Notes under the pieces: model-generated
Seen by the model: only the letters and a program-made list of their open reading frames with translations
Databases searched by the model: none
What the model was told of the DNA's origin: nothing
Made by a program: the position numbers and the translations under genes
Origin: Staphylotrichum longicolle
Lineage: Eukaryota; Ascomycota; Sordariomycetes; Sordariales; Chaetomiaceae
Direction: 5' to 3'
Length of the DNA: 64,000 nt
Assembly (NCBI GenBank): GCA_019096155.1
Contig: JAHCVI010000001.1
Location: 3,100,001 to 3,164,000 of the forward strand
Shown here: positions 33,458 to 44,300 of the stretch, piece by piece
How the letters are laid out: every line of letters begins with the position of its first letter
Numbering within the stretch: position 1 is the first letter of the stretch

Positions 33458-36400
33458 CTTGGCGATTTGTCGAAGGTAAAAACAATAGTAGAGAGTGTGT
33501 AGTCGGTTGAATGAAGGTATTAAGAGAGGTTTGCTGATGGAAAGTCACGCGTTAGCCGACCTGTCTCGTGGCAATGCGAAATGGTCGCAGCCCCTCTGGT
33601 TGCAGCAGAGGTTTGGGCCTCTCGCGACCGGCCGCGGCAAACAAGACGGGCAACCAGAGTAAACAATCAAAATCCCGGCGTCGCGCCAAAGTGCCGGGAC
33701 AATGCCGATACAGGAACAATGAAAGACGCGAGGGTTCGGATGGTCGAAGACGGAATGGGGCGATGGTGGCGTTGGTCACCTTGGGGGTGCACTCACTTTT
33801 GCTACAGCGAGGTCGTCGGCCCGGAGACTTTTTTCAAGGACCTCGAATCCGAATGCCGCTATTGAGTACGTGAAGCGGAAAGAATGACGAAGAAAACAGC
33901 AAGTTGGATGACGTTGATATCGGCGACAAAAGTGGTCGCCAAGGCAGTGAAACAGGAAGGTTGGGGCTTCACTGCTTGCTGGTCTCGCGAGGGTGTGAAC
34001 CGGAGGTTGAGGGAAGAGAGGAGGTGGGAGGGCTGCTTCTTGTTAATGTGAGGGAACGCGGAGCCAATGCACGCTGAATTTCGGGGGATGCAGCGACCCT
34101 GCACATGCTGGCGAATCAATTTGGGGGGGCATGCGCGATAAGTGGGCCCAAGATCCCTGGGAGTGGCCAAAGTGAGCCCGGATCATGTCCTTTTCGAAAA
34201 AGAGTGCCCCTGCTCGCCTTGTCAACCCTGAGACCACCACCGCCTTTGCGGCACAATTGAGCAGCAAAACCCACTCACACCCGGTCTCCAATGCGGTGAC
34301 AGCTCTGCCGGGCTGCATTCCATTGGATGCGCCGGTGCAAGTGCGGACGGATATGTAAGGCATCTGTCGTCTTGCGCTTGCAGGCCCGGCTTGTACCGAG
34401 GAACAGCACCAAGGGGCATCGAGGGGGCCACCTGCGCCGACAGAGGTTCCCCGAAAAGAGCATGGACTCATTCTGCCCCTGGCAGGACCAGATTTCAGTG
34501 GCGCCTTGGCCACCGAGGGGGCCACTCTGCCTAACCAGAAGCGTCTCCCGAAGAAATGGATTATCGAGCACAGGCTATCGGAAATGTCATGCGTCCAGAG
34601 ATCGGGAAGATCAGCAGAGGAAAGAGCGAACCGATTGCCGTCAAAGTGATATATTGCTGTTGTTGCAGCCCGGTTTCTCTCCTTTGTTCCTGCATCCACT
34701 GCAACCGCCCCTGCAACCTCCCGGCTTCTGATGTCTGGCCGTCAGAGACATGAGACGGGCGTCCATTCGAACACCTCATTCTTGCGCCTCCTACGACTTC
34801 GATCGAAGCCAAACATGGACGACCCTCTTTTTGACTGATGCCTTCAGCAGGCGAGTGCAGTTCGATCGAAACCTTCGTTGACCGAGTCATGAGCATCAGG
34901 ACTTGGTGTATCCTCATGCAAGAGAGCCTCAGGAAGCCACGGGCTCCAAGCTCGACCAGCAACGCCTGAGCTCCCGGGGCAACGACAGCCAAACATGGCT
35001 GTTTCGACTTGGGCGGGTTGCCGATCAACGTCGTTTTGTGACAGCCGGCCCCAAGCCTGGAGCCTCTGGGCCTTGTTCCTTACTACACGGCCCCTTCAAC
35101 GTGCATAGAAACTCTCAATTGCAACGACAAACCAGCGAGATCTCAGGTCAAGGTTAGCAACGACCCCTGACTCTAATGATGCCATCGCGATGGATGCAAT
35201 GGGGTACCTGGGCGGATTCCCAATTTTGAAATTCGGGGCCTGATGGAGCCTGGTGGATCCGCGGCTCCTCGAAGCTCCAAAAAACCATACGACGAAATGG
35301 CACCGAGTCCGGCCGTAGCCACGGACTGCCCGCCTCTTCCCGCCTAAATGCTGGGCGTTGATCAGTCTGCCATCCGAGCACTAGGTACATGTAGGAACAA
35401 CTCTTCTTCCCAAGGTCTGAATTGCCCGAATTGCGGTTGCAGAGAAACACCATCAGCAAGGACTCCGGCTCCTGAGGGTTTCCGATGCACATGTCGAAGC
35501 ACCTGCCCGGTCGAGAAGAATGCAACCCTCCCGCCCCCTTGGGTTTCATGTTGCCCTATCTGCCGTGGCAGTCGTCCAGCCTTCTCTGTGTGTTTCTGGA
35601 TCCCGTTCTCGAACCACGATCCGTGCACCATAAGACGGGATCCCACGCGTTTATGCGGCCTCTGGGGTCTGAGACGCTGCCATAATTAACCACGCCCTTC
35701 TCGCATGCGAGGCATGAGGCACCGTTCGGCCAATGATGCCTGTCTCTGCAACTGCAAGATGCTGCACCGTTGAACAACGGTTTGGAGATCTGACGAGCGG
35801 TGTTCGTTGGCCTCTGCCGAGTGGCGCCCTCATGGTCTTTGCAAGATTTCTGTTAGCGAACCTTATTCTCCGCTGCCCCTGGCGCGCCCCGCAAATGGGA
35901 TCGACAGCGAACAGCCGATCAGAGCAAACACCAACCGCAGCCACATCTCAGCAGGCGCGCACAAACTCTCAATCGCGAGTCAGGTGGAAACGACATTGAC
36001 ACTTTTGCTTGCGAGAAATGTCTTTCCCTTTGACCGCCAGATCGAGGCTTTCTCATTCCGAGACCAATGGTAATTTCAGGACCCGGCAGCGCTAACCTTC
36101 AAAACCTTCCCCCCGATGCTGGACTATTGGTGGGTAAGCTTCCTAATCCTTGCACAAGGGGATGGAGTCCGGCGTGGAGATGGGGACCGGGACCACCACC
36201 CCCACCTTTGTCCCTGGTTCCTGGCAGCAGCAACATGATTCGACATCTGCGTCCTGCAGCTGGAACCTGGAAAGTCGATGGAGGGTTGCTTTTTGGACTG
36301 CACGAAAAGACAGGCCCCGCGGTGGGCGCTTCCACCACCCCTCTGCCCCCCTCCCTTTGCCGCCTTCTCAGCTGCCGGCCGAAGGGCTACTCGGCGTGGC

Positions 36401-37659
36401 CGTCTGCGCCGCTCTGGTCCGGCACTGCCGGCGGCGTCGTAGAGTGCGTCCATTTTTGCCGCTGCTGTGTCCTCTCAACCCACAACCCGCAACAGAGAGA
36501 GAGCTGAACCCGCTCAACTCCAGAGCTGAACCCGCTCAACTGGTAATTTAGCTTGCACCATGTCCGAGCGCGGACAAGCGACGCTTTGGCTCCCGCCGTC
36601 TCAACCAGGGTTGTGGGAAGACGGCGGCACGGGTAACACACGCAGAAGCGCACACGCTTTGCCCGTTTCTGGATGCATCGCATGGCCCGTCGCACGCGCT
36701 GAACCAACACCCAGACCCAGCACCCGAATAGGGCGAACCCGCCGCCGCGATGCCGGGCTGGGCGGGCGGACGGACGGGGCTCATTTTCTTTCCCAGCTGA
36801 CCTGCAGGAAATCGACTCCCCTTTTCCCCCTCTCCCCACCCAGCTGTGTGCTTGGCACACCGCTAGGATGGAACAGGCAATATTCCAGAAGATGAGGAGC
36901 CAGGGGCGGGCCTGGAGAATGGGACGAAAGTGGCACTGGCGCATGGGAGGAAAAGTGAAAGAGACGAGACGAGACGAGACGGGGGCCAGGCAGGGCAGGG
37001 TTGGTGTTGGTGTTACGGGTAGGGACCGAGAGGTCCGGATGCTGGTCACTGAAGCGGTAAGGTACCGTAGCTAACTCCGAGGATGGGGCGTTGCTCCTGT
37101 GTACGGGGGTGAGTTGTCAGATCCAGCAACGGCCTTATGTTGGCAGTTGGCATCGTGATGAACGCCTTTGTTATGGTTTGGGTATCCAAGCCCAGATTTG
37201 AGTCTCGGAGGTTTCTTTGCCAAAGGACCATAGCCTTTGCAGAACCCCTGAAATTAGCTGGTAAGAAGAGGTACTCGGGGGTTGTCGGCTTCCTCCTTAT
37301 TCTGCTTGCCCTCCGTCTCTTGTTTCTTTGTTATCCATCTCTTTTAAAACGAATAGCATCTTATTCTGTAGAAAACGAGAGAATGGCGTCCTAACCACGG
37401 TTTTGGTGGACGGTTTCTGCTGACCAAAGGAGGGCTTCCTGGTGTTCAGTGGCAGCTGAACCATTGACGCTGCCCACCACCAATCAGGCTCTTGGCGCAG
37501 CTAAGTGGCTGGCCGGGACAGGGGTCGCCAACACATCCGACGACGATCGCTTGTTGATGGGGCGTGTCAGTTCTGGGATCCTCAAAACACCAGAGACGTC
37601 GCTCCCTCGTCTTGCGCCCTAGCAGCAACCCCTTGCACTTTGCTGGCTGCCGCTGCACG
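33458..37659. other. Gene-poor region, 4.2 kb upstream of the G-alpha gene
   Basis: I find no gene with an ATG start, consistent splice sites and a recognisable product. The left end is the G-alpha promoter, and the right end is the promoter of the Smr gene. A short tandem repeat lies at 36500-36541. Unrecognised small genes or lncRNAs cannot be excluded. Confidence 0.4.
36500..36541 (+). repeat. Two identical 20 bp units two bases apart
   Basis: The unit AGAGCTGAACCCGCTCAACT occurs at 36500-36519 and 36522-36541. The halves CTGAACC and CTCAACT are themselves similar. Confidence 0.85.
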
Positions 37660-38595
37660 ATGGCGTCCTCCGCAATTCATATGCGCCAGCTTGGCGGGCG
37701 CGGTACGATCTCAAGCCCCTGACTGACCGCTCTCCACAATGTGACACTGTCGCCGTCTCTAACACGCCTTTGCGCCCCCCCCCAACTAGCCTTCAACCAC
37801 AGCACCAGCCAAGATGCAGAGGCCGAGTATGACCGGCTGCGCGATCTAGCGCGGACCGAGGGGGACAAGAAGAAATCCTGCTTTGACCGGGTATGGGTGT
37901 CCTGCGTCGCGAGACTGTGCTGTTCCACAGGAGACATTCGTCGCTAACTTCACGGTGGGAAGGCTCATGAGGCGTATGAGCGTGGCGATGGCGCCGGGGC
38001 AAAGGAGCTCTCAGACGAAGGCAAGCGCCATCAGAAAAAGCAGGCCGAGTACAACAAGCAGGCCTCCGAGTTCATCTTCCGCGAGAACAACGCGCCGGGC
38101 CGCGTCGCTGAGGACACCATCGACCTCCACGGCCAGTTCGTCGAGGAGGCCGAGGACATCCTCGAGGAGCGCATCCGCTACGCCCAGTCTACCGGCCAGT
38201 CCCACCTGCACGTCATTGTCGGCAAGGGCAACCACTCGACAGGCCACGTGCAGAAGATCAAGCCGAGGGTCGAGCGCCTGTGCCAGGAGCTGCGGCTGGA
38301 CTATGCCACCGAAGAGAACGACGGCCGCATCTACGTCAACCTGAAGGGCGACCGTGTCGACGCGCCGCCGCCGCTGCCACCCCAGCCCTCGGGCTACCAG
38401 GGAGGGTACGGTGGTGGTGGTGGTGGTGGTGGTGGTGGTGGTGGGTACCAGCATCACGGTGAGAGTGGTGGCGGATATCAGCAGAGGCCGCCGCAGCAAC
38501 AGCACCACCAACGCCCGCCGCAGCAACATCACCAGCAGCAGCAACCGGAGGATGATATATTCAACTGTATCAAGGGCTGCTGTCTGGTTATGTAA
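37660..38595 (+). CDS. DUF1771-Smr domain protein with a C-terminal CaaX box
   Basis: Three exons (37660-37702, 37790-37890, 37963-38595) give 258 residues. Donors are GTACGA and GTATGG, acceptors CTAG and GAAG, phases 1 and 0. Exon 1 encodes only 14 residues (MASSAIHMRQLGGR) and was chosen because its phase fits AFNHSTSQDAEAEYDRLRDL. DUF1771 spans about 18-85. The Smr domain is at about 90-165, with DTIDLHGQFVEEAEDILEER, VIVGKGNHSTGHVQKIKP and NDGRIYVNL. Smr domains are nucleic-acid nucleases or binders, and DUF1771-Smr proteins act in RNA surveillance. Then come a poly-Gly run and a Gln/His/Pro-rich linker, ending KGCCLVM. CLVM is a good farnesylation CaaX motif with a second Cys beside it for possible palmitoylation, so membrane attachment is likely. 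No frame break. Confidence 0.88.
38409..38443 (+). repeat. In-frame (GGT)n coding poly-Gly
   Basis: About twelve GGT units inside the Smr gene between the domain and the Gln-rich linker. Confidence 0.9.
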
Positions 38596-39252
38596 AACAG
38601 GCTTTGCTAGGATGGTCCGTTTGGATGCGGGCGCGCTTGAGACGGTGTTGCGACAGTTGGATCATTTCGGTTTGTTGGAGAGAAGTGAGGAGCGGCGCTG
38701 GCGTGGTTGGTTCCTGCGGACACGTGTTGGGCCCGGTTAGACAATCCCATCGCAATGTCCCCTCACACAAGGGGGAGAAACCTGAGTGTTATAAAGAAGT
38801 CACGGCTGCCCCGAGCTGCGGCGGTGCCTTCCACTGATGAACCCATGTTGTAACTCGTCGCCCTGTGAGTGGTTGAATGCAGTCGTCCTTAAGATACCAC
38901 TGGCATCATCATCCTTCCCTGCCCAACCTCGTCGCTGCCCGTAGGAACGCAACCACCAGCCTGCCTGTTCGGCCAAATACCCAGGGCACCTTCTTTTCCA
39001 ACCCCTGCCCCAACAATCATCATGCGCATCTTCCTGCAATATTCCCAGCGATACCGACCAACGAACCACGAACCCTCACGGCCGGCTCTGCATCGCAAAG
39101 GTATCATTTCCCAGCAAGTCGACCCTTCTCGTGCCGACGACGACCACAGCATTACCAACCATAATAACGACAACCCCTCCCCAACTCAAACACAAGCCCT
39201 CAACACCGCAGCAAAACAACCAGATCCAAATCCAGATCCAAAACCAACCACC
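38596..39252. other. Intergenic after the Smr gene
   Basis: Nothing supported. A frame is open from an ATG at 39022 into the next hypothetical gene, so the true start of that gene may lie in this stretch. Confidence 0.35.
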
Positions 39253-39783
39253 ATGAAAAAACCCCTCGCCGCCGTCCCCATGCCCATGCCCCGACACGGA
39301 CACCGCTCTCACCTCCCCTCCAATCCGACATCGCCATCACCATCGACATCGCCATCGACATCCCACCTAGAAATCGCCCTCGTCTCCCTCGCCACCGTCC
39401 TCGTCGTCGCCGTCTTTCTCCTCGCCCTCTTCGTGTCGGTCCGCCAGCGCCATCTGAGCAACACCACTCCAAAACACGGCCCACGCTCACGCTCACGGCA
39501 ACAACAAGAACAACAACACCGCCGCTACTGCTGCCGTGGCAGCGCCGCCGGTGGAGATGGTGATGACGACTGTGAGAAGGACAAACAGATGGGAGGGGAT
39601 GGGGACGAGGAAGGGGTGATTGGGGTTGGCGTTGGGGGGGAGAGGGAGAGGGAGAGGGAGAGGGAGGAGAGGGAGAGGGAGGAGAGGTGGGGGGTTGTGG
39701 AGGACGGTTGCGGGGTGTGGGTGTTTGTCGGCGTGTTGGAGGGGACGACGACGATAATGGGGGTCGTGCTGGTGAAACAGTAG
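39253..39783 (+). CDS. Hypothetical single-pass membrane protein
   Basis: Tentative. The ATG at 39253 has a good context (CCACCATGA) and opens MKKPLAAVPMPMPRHGHRSH. A Pro/Ser linker leads to one strong transmembrane segment, LEIALVSLATVLVVAVFLLA, with Arg just after it (SVRQRH), so the tail should be cytosolic. The tail is Arg/Gln-rich, then Asp- and Glu/Arg-rich low complexity, and ends at 39783. Beyond the stop, other frames carry VYGYEYGYGQVDGLEAGK and KTVGFAWPFKRRLDALGSGE (about 39960-40095). These look like real coding sequence and could be this protein's C-terminus after frame breaks. An in-frame ATG at 39022 would add 77 residues. I do not recognise the family. Confidence 0.35.
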   Translation: MKKPLAAVPMPMPRHGHRSHLPSNPTSPSPSTSPSTSHLEIALVSLATVLVVAVFLLALFVSVRQRHLSNTTPKHGPRSRSRQQQEQQHRRYCCRGSAAGGDGDDDCEKDKQMGGDGDEEGVIGVGVGGEREREREREEREREERWGVVEDGCGVWVFVGVLEGTTTIMGVVLVKQ

Positions 39784-40467
39784 GAACAGTGGTGGCAGAG
39801 GGGTTGTTGAGTGAGGCGGGGAGAGGGTTGTGGGGTGGTTGCGAGAGCTGGGTGGGAAGGCGGCGGGGGTGTGGGTGTCGGCTTTGCGGAGAGGGAGGAC
39901 GGGCTGTTCTCATGCTTATGTGCCGGTCGGGGGTGTGGAGGATGGGGTTGGGACTGGGGGCGTGTATGGCTATGAGTATGGGTACGGCCAGGTTGATGGG
40001 TTGGAGGCTGGGAAGGAGGGCGGTGGGGGTGAGAAAACGGTTGGTTTTGCGTGGCCTTTCAAAAGACGTCTGGATGCGCTTGGGTCGGGAGAGTGTCGGA
40101 TGCGGAGACGGGGAGAGCTGCGAGTGTCGTCGGAGGGGGGGTGTCTGGTGTGATGTCTGCTGGCGGGATGCCCTCCTGGGGCGGGAGTTGGATCGTTGGA
40201 TTGGTGTCAGGCGCGTTTGGAGTACAACGTTACCAACAGCCCTGGTTTTGAATCGATTTCGCTTCTCATAGCTCTAGACCGCATGTACCGTGGGCTCGGA
40301 AGCCAAACAAAAGAAACGTCGCATTTTATGCCTCTAAGTTGACTGATTGAACAAGGTTTGTACAGCCGGTATCGTGCTCCCACCCTCGCTCTCTCTATCT
40401 GCGCCGTCCGGGCAGACAAACGACCGCCACATGTCCGCTTTCTAGCACCCAGTCCCGTCCCCTCACT
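39784..40467. other. G-rich stretch, possible broken coding, then MIC10 3' flank
   Basis: A strongly G-rich plus strand up to about 40150 may hold the end of the hypothetical membrane protein. The rest, on the minus strand, is the presumed MIC10 3' UTR. Confidence 0.35.
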
Positions 40468-40805
40468 CTATGCCTGCTTCTTGATGTCCCGCGCCGCCGC
40501 CTTGAGGCTGTAGTTGCACTCCTCGTACGCCCGCCCCGCGCCAAAGCCAACACCGACGAAAGCAGGCCACGCCCTGCGCTTGAACAGGAGGACTGAGAAG
40601 ACGACGCCGAAGCCGAGGCCGAGGGAGGACTTGATGATGAGGTTGGAGAGGCAGCGGTCCCACTGTTGGCAAGTGTCAGTGTCAGTGTCTTCGGGGCGCA
40701 GATCTACCGTGCCGAGGTTCGTGGATTGCTGACCTTCTCGTTGAGGAGGGCCTCGCTGACGGGGCGCGACACAGCGCGGGTGGGCGCGGGGGCAGTCTCG
40801 GCCAT
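40468..40805 (-). CDS. MIC10: MICOS complex subunit MIC10
   Basis: Two exons (40805-40734, 40662-40468) join in phase 0 to 88 residues. The intron begins GTCAGC and ends ACAG. Exon 1 gives MAETAPAPTRAVSRPVSEAL. Exon 2 starts with the family hallmark WDRCLSNLIIKSSLGLGFG. Two short membrane segments each contain a glycine motif: GLGFG and GVGFGAGRAYEEC, separated by the positively charged loop FKRRAW. This hairpin with Gly-rich motifs lets Mic10 oligomerise and bend the mitochondrial inner membrane at crista junctions. Length and motif order match the family. It is divergent from URB2 with 507 bp between the ATGs. No frame break. Confidence 0.95.
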
Positions 40806-41312
40806 GGCGGCGCAAGGTTGGTGGTGACTGGAGTGACGTGATCTGGTGCAGTACTTCGACGGACGGCCCCTTTTGTTAGCTCAATCGTCCTGTCGCAGAG
40901 CTTCCGGTGCGCCCTACCTCAAATGAGCGACGCAATTGGCGCGCGTGCGGATGCGGTGGGCAGCGGTGGAAGCAGTGGGCAGCTGTCCCTCGTGGTCGTC
41001 GGCGAAGCTGGGTTTAGCTCTCTGTATTTTGTTTCGGGGCAGACATCGCTGCCAAGAGCTCCAATGCCTGTTAATGGCTCGGCCGTTGCCGTTGTCTCCC
41101 GAAGGCGGTGAGTCTCGGAGCTGCAGGGGTAAAGGTGGACTTCGAGATTGGAGCGGCAGAATTCGCATTTTTTGGGAGCTTGCATCTTCGAGCGCTGCAT
41201 GCGTGGGGCACTTTCTCAACGGTCTTGTGTGAATGTGCTGTCGCCCAGTTGTCGCGCTGAAAACAACAACAACGGACCATGATATTGGCAATCTGAACTC
41301 ATTATTTTTACA
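40806..41312. promoter_or_regulatory. Shared divergent promoter region, MIC10/URB2
   Basis: The two start codons face away from each other across 507 bp. No individual site is identified. Confidence 0.55.
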
Positions 41313-44300
41313 ATGGGGGAACATAGTACGGTAAGCATTTTCTTTACCCCATTTTCCTCTGCTATTCCGGCAGCTATTGACGCCGGCGCAGACAGGCGAA
41401 GCCGCCCTCGTCAGGGCCGTTCGAGCACTCGACCATGGCGACGCCGAGACGATCCCCGACAGGTTGGAGCGAGTATGGGATACCCTCGAGAACTACCAGC
41501 GGGGGAGCTTCCATGCGGCCGAGGAGATGCTGCTGCGGTGGCTCCTCAAGAACATGACCGGAACTTCTGCGACTGCCGAACGGGTCCGACGTTACCCCCG
41601 GGTCTGGGACATTCTGCGCGCCGTTTTTGCCTTGATCCCGCTCTTCTCTCTTGCCAAGTCGTTGGCAGACCGCCGCTTTGTCGCCATCCTCCAACAGACG
41701 CTCAGGGACATTGCGTCACCACAGCAGGAAGGGACACAGACAAAGGGGTCCGACTCGGACGTGGACATGGCCGATGCTCCTCCCCCTGAGAGCCCCTCGA
41801 ACCCTCGCAAACGGAAAAGAGCCGATGCTTCCACCTTCGATGTCACAATTCAACGGCAGGTGGTTGGTTGCCTCCAGACCGCCGAGGCTGTCTTTGAAGC
41901 CACCCGGGTTCTCCTTGCGCGGTGTGAACTCAAGTCTGTAGACGGGCCAGCAACACATCGAATGGGCGCCGAGCATGTCAAGTCGCTGTTCTCGTCGTCC
42001 GCGGCCGAGACTATGCAGGTCTTAGTTCCTTGGTTGACCATTTGTGGTCTTGCGTTGGACAGGCCCAAGGTTGAGGCCAACAGTGACCCATCCTCATGGA
42101 TCTCGACCTTTGCTGCCCTGTGGGAGCTCCACCTTCAGAGCGCCGCTGATGCCGCCGAGGTCGCCACGCATCTCTCCGGGACTGCTGCTCGGATTCTCGG
42201 CAAGCTCCAGGGGATCCCCCGGCAGGTCTCTTTCGGCGTCGAGTCCGCCGTCCAGGAGCGGTGGGCCCGAGACCTGCGCCGATTCCTGGCCCGAAATCTG
42301 ATACTACCGGCCAGGACCGCCTTCTTGACCAAAGGGAGCCAGGAGGTGGTGCAGATTGCCGTCGACATGTCGGCACCTGCCGCCCAGATTACCTTCCCGG
42401 TCCTGTTTGATCTGGTCAGCAAGTCTCCGCTCGAGCTTGGCAGCACGACTTCCCGGAAAGACTACGAAACATGGATACAGACCGTTTTTGATGCCATTAT
42501 CCATGCCACAAAGAACGTTGGCCGTGAGAACAGACAGGTAGCCGTCAGGACGATCATGGAAATGGCGGCGGAGCGAGGCACGGCTCTGTCCTCCGCCAGT
42601 CTGCGGGTCGTTTGTAAGGACTGCGCCCTCCAGAAGAACGGTTTCGACTGGAGCCTGCTGCTTTCCATAGTCAAGCTCAATCCGGATGTGTTTCTGGTCT
42701 CGGAAGAGGGGAAAGAGCTCCTCGGACAGGTTCTGGACAAGACCAAGGAGGCTGACTCTTTCGCTGCCGAAGACTTGGAGAAGGCATCGCGGTTTGTTGT
42801 GTTGCTTGCGGACGGATATGCACAGGCTCGCGACCTGTCATCGTTCGTCAAGCTTTGGCTTCAATGTCTTGCTCCGGCAAAGCAAAAAGCCGGTCTTCAG
42901 CCATTATGGGCGCAAAGAGAACTTGCGGATACCGTTGGAAAACACATCCAGACGTCTCTGAACACAAACCAGCTGGTCGAGCTTCTCGAATGGCTCTCAT
43001 TGCAGACACAAGCAACAGAGAGCATGGCCAGGATACACATTCTCGAGGCCATCTCGAGGGGCATCTCCCAAGAAGAATCCGTCGACGCTGCAAACATGAA
43101 GACTTTTGAGGGCGCATTTCTGGAAAAGTTCTCCAAGAAGGAACCTCCTGCCATCTCTGCATGCCGGTGGATGGTGGCCTCAAAGGCGATCGCCAGGGGC
43201 ACCCTCGCGGAGGCTGGCCAGATCTGGGCCCAGATCAAGCCGGACATCAAGAGCATTCTTCGAAAGTCTCCTATAGACCGGGAGGATACCGTTTCTGCTT
43301 TCAAATGCTGTGTTGCGGCCTGGTTGGCAAACTTTCCGGGCGCCGCAAATGAAGACGATGCAGCCACACTCATCTGCTCCTTTGTCGAGAGGCTCGAAAA
43401 GGATGGCGACCCGATGGAGTTGGACTCTGCCGACAATGTAGCATCTGTCGCCAGAGGGACCTATGTGTCTTGGATTCTCTCCGAGGCACCACGCGTCTTG
43501 AGGTATGATCTCGAAGTTCCTCATCTCGGCCATACAACTAATGCCATTCAGCTTGCTTGTGGAGAAGAACGGCTGTGTGCCGCAGGGGATCTTGTCCCTC
43601 ATAACGGCTCCTACCGCTGAAGAGACAGCACGCGTCGATTCTCCCCTGACAGTTTCTCGCCTGCTTCTGGATCGTGAAAGCAGCGTCAACAACCAGAAAC
43701 TCATGGGTCAGTTTGCCAACGAGAGGCACACGGTTACAAGTTTGCTAACAGAGCACAGGCCTGTTGATTGATACTGTGGTCTCAATGATTGACACATCCA
43801 AGGCAGGCAGGTCTGGGCCTCAGACGAAGATCGCCATCCGGTTCCTACTCGACGTCCCACCCGAGGTGCTGAGCAGAACGCAACGAGAGGCGGCCATGAA
43901 GTCGCTCGTTTCGCATTTGCCAGCTGATTCGGATAAGGCAGAGGCTGTTGGGACTGAGTATTGGAGGTTGGCAATTAGTCTCATGATCAAGCTTATGGGG
44001 AGGCCGACTTTCTACGAGGTATATCTTGCAAACCCGATCTTCCCTGACTCCAGCTGACACGACCGCAGGGCATGAGTTTCTCCCATCTGGAGTCCATCGG
44101 GCGATGTTTGTTGAAAATCAGCAAGCGCTCGAACCGCCGCTCCAGGGAAGGGTTGGCGACGGACGACACCTCGCGGGACAGAGAGAATTTCAGGCTCCTG
44201 CAGCATTTGGCAGTCCTGACTATTCGGTAGGCTATGAATATCCCAGACCCGACGGACCCAGCTGATTGTTCGTAGGCAAATGACAAACGGAAGCCCCGAA

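Noticed and set aside
34043..34699. 218-residue minus-strand frame
   Set aside because: No ATG-led conserved product. Composition is like the shadow frames around it.
39200..39913. Minus-strand Pro/Ser-rich protein
   Set aside because: Low-complexity antisense of G-rich sequence, with no ATG context or domain. The plus strand at least shows a transmembrane segment.
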